A stretch of DNA of 25,981 nt from CAKSQF01 sp051867925 (GTDB lineage Bacteria; Bacillota; Clostridia; Oscillospirales; CAG-272), in the NCBI GenBank assembly GCA_051867925.1, contig JBJDZI010000003.1:1-25981 (forward strand). Direction: 5' to 3'. Both the position numbers and the translations under genes were made by a program. Every line of letters begins with the position of its first letter. Position 1 is the first letter of the stretch. Shown here in pieces: positions 22,757 through 25,981 of this stretch. The notes beneath the pieces were generated by a model. It worked only from the letters and a program-made list of their open reading frames with translations. It searched no databases and was not told the origin of the DNA.

Positions 22757-23024
22757 AATCGATAATTGCGATGATTTGGCAAGAGAGATAAAAGTGCGAA
22801 TGATCGGTAAGCCAAGTCTGCAAATATTTGTGTATGCGTATGCGCTAACTGGTGACGCTAAAGGCGAGAACTGTTGTGACTGGTACGGTCGATTTGTTAG
22901 AAACAATGCTTTGGAACTAATTTACGAATATCTTGAAAAAATCGGCTACGAGATGTCCGACGAAGAGAATGCTCTGATAGACGGTACACATGAGCTTTAC
23001 CTGAAGGAGGACGCCAATGGATGA
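22710..23024 (+). pseudogene. C-terminal part of the ParB-like protein in the +1 frame
   Basis: The open frame reads FLELIGLTDDEIDN and ends YLEKIGYEMSDEENALIDG, an ending I associate with the C terminus of clostridial phage ParB-like proteins. It has only a TTG start with no ribosome site, and begins inside the end of the ParB frame. Removing one T from the T6 run at 22724-22729 joins the two into one frame of about 470 aa. The next gene starts inside its end behind AAGGAGG, as expected for the true 3' end of parB. If the frameshift is real, this is an untranslated fragment. Confidence 0.65.
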
Positions 23025-23256
23025 GTGTGATACTACCGACACTACCCACTGTCGGAGGTGCCAATATCATGGATTGGATGCGACTCTGGGCGTGTATTGC
23101 AACTATCTGATGATCACCGGGCATTTGCGCGGATGCGATGGAGGCGACGATTGCGACAAGTTTACAGAAGAACCTATAGATCGCGATCCGGATCAATGGG
23201 CAAGTCATTTTTTTAAGAAAGGAAATACGGGCGAGAGTCACTCTCGCCCGGGTTAG
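23017..23256 (+). CDS. Small Cys-rich phage protein
   Basis: A 79-aa protein with a zinc-finger-like pattern, CRRCQYHG then YCNYLMITGHLRGC and DDCDKF, common among small proteins of clostridial phages with no known function. AAGGAGG lies 6 bases before the ATG, and it overlaps the ParB fragment by 8 bases. Its last codons lie on a perfect 10-bp hairpin (23228-23250). Confidence 0.72.
   Translation: MDECDTTDTTHCRRCQYHGLDATLGVYCNYLMITGHLRGCDGGDDCDKFTEEPIDRDPDQWASHFFKKGNTGESHSRPG
23228..23250. repeat. Perfect 10-bp hairpin at the end of the Cys-rich gene
   Basis: CGGGCGAGAG (23228-23237), TCA and CTCTCGCCCG (23241-23250). No T run follows on either strand, so it may protect or process mRNA, or attenuate the early transcript, rather than end it cleanly. 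Confidence 0.6.
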
Positions 23257-23270
23257 GAGCGAGACGGAAC

Positions 23271-23537
23271 ATGAAGATTGACAAACAGAAGCTCATAGAG
23301 CTGAGGCGAGAGGGAAAGACGCTTGGAGAAAGCGCCAAGGTGTTTGGATGCAGTGCAGATGCGGTGCGGCAGGCGTGCAGGAAGCTGGAAGCCGAGGGAC
23401 GGCTGACGCCTGCAACCGTTAGCAACGCTGAGGATTACATTGCAGAGAAGCAGCTGCAGAGTACGCTGGATGAGACCATGGCCAAGACTGCTATAGAACG
23501 CCTTGCCGAGGAGGAAGCGGCGGAAGCTACGAGGTGA
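23271..23537 (+). CDS. Small helix-turn-helix protein
   Basis: An 88-aa protein whose first half is a probable HTH: IELRREGKTLGESAKVFGCSADAVRQACRKL resembles resolvase or sigma-like C-terminal helices. The second half is a charged helix (LDETMAKTAIERLAEEEAAEATR). The stop overlaps the next gene's GTG. It might regulate early genes or bind DNA for replication; no partner can be named. Confidence 0.68.
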   Translation: MKIDKQKLIELRREGKTLGESAKVFGCSADAVRQACRKLEAEGRLTPATVSNAEDYIAEKQLQSTLDETMAKTAIERLAEEEAAEATR

Positions 23538-23908
23538 TCCGCTACCAAGGTAGGCGCGTCGGATACAGCGGTGCGTATGAAAGCATCTACCGTGTGAGGT
23601 GTACATCCTGCGGGAAAGTACAGGATATGACATCGTACGAGATGCGGCGACAGTCATCCTGCGCCTGTATGCAAAACGCTCCTGTGCGATCTGCTGATCG
23701 CAAACGGTCGTGGATACGATCGCCGGAAAGCAACAGCGACCGGCTATGGATGAGACCCGGAGATATATGGAGACATTACAACAACTTAGCGGACAAGAAC
23801 GCCGGCATATCCATATTGGCGGAGCTAAACGACGTTAGCGAAAGAGAGATCCGCAACATCCTGCGCGATGAAAGCGAAAGAAGAAAGGAAAAACTATGGC
23901 AGACATAA
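23534..23908 (+). CDS. Phage protein with zinc-ribbon and HTH-like parts, unknown function
   Basis: A 124-aa protein starting at GTG in a GTGA overlap with the HTH gene. The N-terminal half has CTSCG and a later CAC pattern, a likely zinc ribbon. The C-terminal half, GISILAELNDVSEREIRNILRDE, looks like a helix-turn-helix. Its end overlaps the replication initiator by 13 bases. Confidence 0.68.
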   Translation: MIRYQGRRVGYSGAYESIYRVRCTSCGKVQDMTSYEMRRQSSCACMQNAPVRSADRKRSWIRSPESNSDRLWMRPGDIWRHYNNLADKNAGISILAELNDVSEREIRNILRDESERRKEKLWQT

Positions 23909-24756
23909 AATGGGTTAGAGTTGCAACCGATATCTTTGACAACCCCAAGATCAAATATCTGCGTAGCCTGCCCAAAGGAGACGCTCTGGTGCTCCTTTGG
24001 CTGTGGCTGATCGCCAGAGCGGGCAAATGCAACGCTGGCGGACGCGTTTACATAGCAGAAGGCATTCCGTACTCCTCTGCCCTGATCGCCTCTGAGATCG
24101 GCGCAAAATCGACCGTGGTGAGTCAAGGGCTGGACGTGATGGAACGGCTAAACATGATCGATCGCAACACCGGCGGAGAAATCCTGATCCTCGGCTGGGA
24201 GGAGCATCAGAATGTAAGCGGCATGGACAAGATCCGTGAGCAAAACAGAGAGCGCGTGAAGCGTTGCAGAGAGCGCAAGGAATCTGAAACGGATGAAACC
24301 TATTGTAACGCTACTTGTAACGTTACGAGTAACGTTACAGTAACGCAATGTAACGCAACAGATAAAGATAAAGAAATAGATAAAGAAAAAGAATGTTACT
24401 ATCGTAACATTCCAAAAAGCTGTCGCGCTCCGACCGAGTTCGGCGATTTTTGGAACGCCTACCCCAAGAAGGTCGGCAGAGCTGAGGCGCAGAAAGCATG
24501 GCGGAAGCAGTTCCCCACCGGCGACGTTGACGGCATTACCCTTCCTGCCATCGAACGGCAGAAGAAGTCAGCCCAATGGACGAAGGACGGTGGGCAGTTT
24601 ATCCCCAATCCGTCCACCTGGCTGAATCAGCGTCGCTGGGAGGACGAGCTTCCCGAGCCTGCAAAACAGCAACCGTCTGCTCCTTCCGGTAGTTTCACAA
24701 CGGACGAATTTTTCGAAGCGGCGCTCCAACGCTCTTTGGCAGGTGGAACAGGATGA
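23896..24756 (+). CDS. Phage replication initiator (replisome organizer)
   Basis: A 286-aa protein. Its N-terminal domain (1-125, KWVRVATDIFDNPKIKYLRS, LLWLWLIARAGKCN, a winged helix) matches the phage replisome organizer N-terminal family that binds the phage origin. A Cys/Thr/Asn/Lys-rich linker (about 130-172) is encoded by iteron-like and A-rich DNA. A C-terminal domain starts with FWNAYPKKVGRAEAQKAW (185-202), typical of helicase-loading phage initiators. It probably opens the origin inside its own gene and recruits host helicase. A purine-rich AAAGGAAAAA precedes the ATG. The stop overlaps the resolvase gene by 4 bases. Confidence 0.85.
   Translation: MADIKWVRVATDIFDNPKIKYLRSLPKGDALVLLWLWLIARAGKCNAGGRVYIAEGIPYSSALIASEIGAKSTVVSQGLDVMERLNMIDRNTGGEILILGWEEHQNVSGMDKIREQNRERVKRCRERKESETDETYCNATCNVTSNVTVTQCNATDKDKEIDKEKECYYRNIPKSCRAPTEFGDFWNAYPKKVGRAEAQKAWRKQFPTGDVDGITLPAIERQKKSAQWTKDGGQFIPNPSTWLNQRRWEDELPEPAKQQPSAPSGSFTTDEFFEAALQRSLAGGTG
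24305..24411 (+). other. Candidate phage replication origin (iterons plus AT-rich region)
   Basis: Five GTAACG copies start at 24305, 24317, 24329, 24340 and 24350, with 10-12 bp spacing. Two of them belong to perfect GTAACGTTAC palindromes. A purine-rich A/T stretch follows (24357-24391), then an 8-bp inverted repeat AATGTTAC/GTAACATT (24392-24411) with the same core. Repeats at helical spacing next to an easily melted stretch inside the initiator gene are the layout of lambda-like and many Firmicutes phage origins. Confidence 0.72.
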
Positions 24757-25136
24757 CAGTAACATTTCGAATCCCATACCCTGCAACCAAGGCTGGGAAA
24801 TCCGAATGGAGCAAGCTTTACGGGCTTAACGCCTACTGGAGCGGAAAACACTGGTCAAAGCGTAAATCAGACGCCGCCTTCTGGCATCAGCTGACAGCGC
24901 GGGAAATGGATCGTCAGGGCGTACGGAAAACGCCACTCCGCAATCCTGTAATACTGACGTTTTACCATAACGACCGTCTGGATTGCTCCAATCACGCCGC
25001 CATCGAAAAGATGATCGAGGACGCGCTGCACGGCAGAGTGATCGTAAACGATGACCGCCGCTGGGTGCGAGGCAAAGAAAGCTATTTTCACGACGAGGAC
25101 TATATTCTGGTCGTCGTGAGGGAGGTACAAAAATGA
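24753..25136 (+). CDS. RusA-like Holliday junction resolvase
   Basis: A 127-aa protein with the RusA core: a beta strand NPVILTFYHNDRLDCSN (64-80), helix AAIEKMIEDALHG (82-94) with conserved K86 and D90, and VNDDRRWV (98-105). RusA enzymes are dimers that cut four-way junctions. The usual D-x-D-N metal site reads D-C-S-N (77-80), so one acidic position is Ser; related phage proteins vary here, but activity is not assured. It starts in an ATGA overlap with the initiator and completes the annealing, SSB and resolution set. Confidence 0.82.
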   Translation: MTVTFRIPYPATKAGKSEWSKLYGLNAYWSGKHWSKRKSDAAFWHQLTAREMDRQGVRKTPLRNPVILTFYHNDRLDCSNHAAIEKMIEDALHGRVIVNDDRRWVRGKESYFHDEDYILVVVREVQK

Positions 25137-25339
25137 CACAATGCGAACGAATCCACAGACATTTGCAGGACTACGGCACCATAACGCCGGTAGAAGCTCT
25201 CCGAGAATACGGAGTGATGCGGCTCGCCGCGCGGATCAGCGATCTCAAAAAGCGCGGCGTTGCCATCGAAAGCCGTCAGACCGTCGGACAGAACCGTACG
25301 GCGAAAAGGTGCGATATAGCGTGTATTCGCTGGAGGTGA
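25133..25339 (+). CDS. Phage winged-helix protein, C terminus probably frameshifted
   Basis: A 68-aa frame whose N-terminal part, MTQCERIHRHLQDYGTITPV and EYGVMRLAARISDLKKRG, is a typical small phage winged-helix domain. Members of this family usually end with a basic, Tyr-rich strand; here the frame ends NRTAKRCDIACIRWR, while the +1-shifted frame reads YGEKVRYSVYSLEVRW up to 25347. One base missing near 25295-25298 would restore the family-like end. GGAGG lies 9 bases before the ATG. It probably binds DNA, but its target is unknown. Confidence 0.7.
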   Translation: MTQCERIHRHLQDYGTITPVEALREYGVMRLAARISDLKKRGVAIESRQTVGQNRTAKRCDIACIRWR

Positions 25340-25340
25340 G

Positions 25341-25445
25341 ATGGTGATGTGGTGGCATATTGTTCTCGCATTCGTCGGTGGATGCTGGTTCGGAATGGCT
25401 CTGATGGCTGCATTTGCGGCGAATAGGAGGTACGATGATGAGTGA
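25341..25445 (+). CDS. 34-aa single-TM phage protein
   Basis: A short gene reading MVMWWHIVLAFVGGCWFGMA, then LMAAFAANRRYDDE. It has one hydrophobic helix and a charged C terminus. GGAGGTGAG lies directly before the ATG at 25341, with an alternative ATG at 25347 that fits the spacing about as well. Such tiny membrane proteins are common in early regions of clostridial phages; function unknown. Confidence 0.6.
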   Translation: MVMWWHIVLAFVGGCWFGMALMAAFAANRRYDDE

Positions 25446-25711
25446 AGGCAAAATCACGGTGGAATCCGCTCTGTTTGACTTTCAGAGACCGTCAGCCGAA
25501 GATAGTCGAATGCTTCCACGAATGCGATATATTCGACAAAGTTGTGATCTACTCAAAAAGTAAAGGCGTGTATACAGCGTGGTATAGAGGTGCAGACGAG
25601 GACGACAGCGAACACCATATGTTTGACGTTGACGGCGTGTACGGAGGTGAAGACCGGCTGTGCGACGTTACCCACTGGATGCCGTTGCCTGAACTGCCGG
25701 AGGGAGATTGA
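25442..25711 (+). CDS. DUF551-like phage protein, start unresolved
   Basis: An 89-aa frame from GTG at 25442. Its C-terminal part, KVVIYSKSKGVYTAWYRG and VTHWMPLPELPEGD, is typical of small DUF551-type phage proteins. The best ribosome site (AGGAGG, 7 bases before the ATG at 25438) instead favours an overlapping frame (25438-25563) that reads MSEGKITVESALFDFQRP and then stops. So either two genes overlap or one base is missing or extra near 25450-25560. Function unknown. Confidence 0.6.
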   Translation: MKAKSRWNPLCLTFRDRQPKIVECFHECDIFDKVVIYSKSKGVYTAWYRGADEDDSEHHMFDVDGVYGGEDRLCDVTHWMPLPELPEGD

Positions 25712-25712
25712 T

Positions 25713-25922
25713 ATGATTAAATTCATCACATTCGCCACGCTCACGATTCTCTGCGTGGCGATGCTGTTCGCGGGTTTCGTGCTGGTCGGCGTACCCGATG
25801 GCGGAGGATGGAATCACATCCCGCTTGCCGGAGCTATGATCGGCGGAGGAATAATCGGAGTCATCGTGTTCGGCGTGCTTGCCGGTTGCGCCGGTGATGA
25901 TTTACCAAATTGGAGGTGGTAA
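25713..25922 (+). CDS. Small phage membrane protein, two TM segments
   Basis: A 69-aa protein with two glycine-rich hydrophobic helices (about 3-26 and 38-59) around VPDGGGWNHIP, and a short acidic tail. GGAGGGAG lies just before the ATG, 1 base after the previous stop. It could be a small membrane protein acting with phage lysis or host physiology, but it sits in the early region, which argues against a holin. Confidence 0.65.
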   Translation: MIKFITFATLTILCVAMLFAGFVLVGVPDGGGWNHIPLAGAMIGGGIIGVIVFGVLAGCAGDDLPNWRW

Positions 25923-25923
25923 A

Positions 25924-25981
25924 ATGGATGAACGCAAATTTACAGACGACGAAGTATTAAAGGCTTTGATCCTTTGTTCAG
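25924..25981 (+). CDS. Small phage protein, cut by the window end
   Basis: The first 19 residues (MDERKFTDDEVLKALILCS) of a gene that begins one base after the previous stop, behind GGAGGTGGT. The start resembles small Cys-containing clostridial phage proteins of unknown function, but too little is visible to be sure. Confidence 0.55.
   Translation, partial: MDERKFTDDEVLKALILCS

Noticed and set aside
25713..25922. Holin
   Set aside because: Two hydrophobic helices fit, but it lies among early replication genes with no endolysin nearby.

Overview
The window joins a conserved bacterial chromosome segment (about 1-12,540) to the left part of an integrated temperate phage or phage-like element (about 12,550-25,981, continuing past the right edge). 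Strong AGGAGG-type ribosome sites, near-consensus sigma-A promoters (TTGACA, 17 bp, TATAAT), a PPi-type phosphofructokinase, a clostridial-style second type II topoisomerase A subunit and clostridial phage protein families point to a Clostridia-class Bacillota, probably an uncultured gut-type lineage. This is inference from protein resemblance, not a search. A run of exactly 100 Ns at 17,353-17,452 shows a scaffolded draft assembly.

Chromosome, all on the minus strand. One good promoter (7,306-7,334) lies upstream of ligA, obgE, a NUDIX hydrolase gene, prfA, a Sua5-type threonylcarbamoyl-AMP synthase gene and a ParC/GyrA-like gene cut by the left edge. A second consensus promoter (12,462-12,490) serves pfk, serC and serA, which link glycolysis to serine synthesis and end at a strong hairpin at 8,729-8,760. 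Between these two blocks sits an AT-rich lipoprotein-like gene with its own consensus promoter, a leader of about 175 nt that looks like a transcription attenuator, and a signal peptide broken by an apparent one-base frameshift.

Phage left end, minus strand: a large serine recombinase, then two membrane-associated genes of unknown function in the usual lysogenic-conversion position, then a Cro/CI-type repressor. A 52-aa plus-strand gene lies tail to tail with the repressor and resembles the repressor's C-terminal tail. Divergent consensus promoters with several palindromic operators (16,513-16,648) form the lysogeny switch.

Phage early region, plus strand: a Cro-like XRE protein, a Gly-Ile-x-Ala-Gly hexapeptide-repeat protein broken by the N gap, small unknown genes, a Sak3/DUF1071 annealing protein, a NinB-like protein, an HNH protein, SSB, small membrane and Cys-rich proteins, a ParB-like protein (apparently frameshifted), HTH and Zn-binding small proteins, a phage replication initiator whose linker DNA carries iterons and an AT-rich stretch (likely the phage origin), a RusA-like resolvase and a set of small accessory genes. 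Together this is a replication and recombination module; structural genes are not in the window.

I see no tRNA, rRNA, CRISPR array or insertion sequence. Three genes (8,453-8,460, 22,724-22,729, near 25,297) look frameshifted by one base, so assembly error or gene decay should be considered before biological readings.
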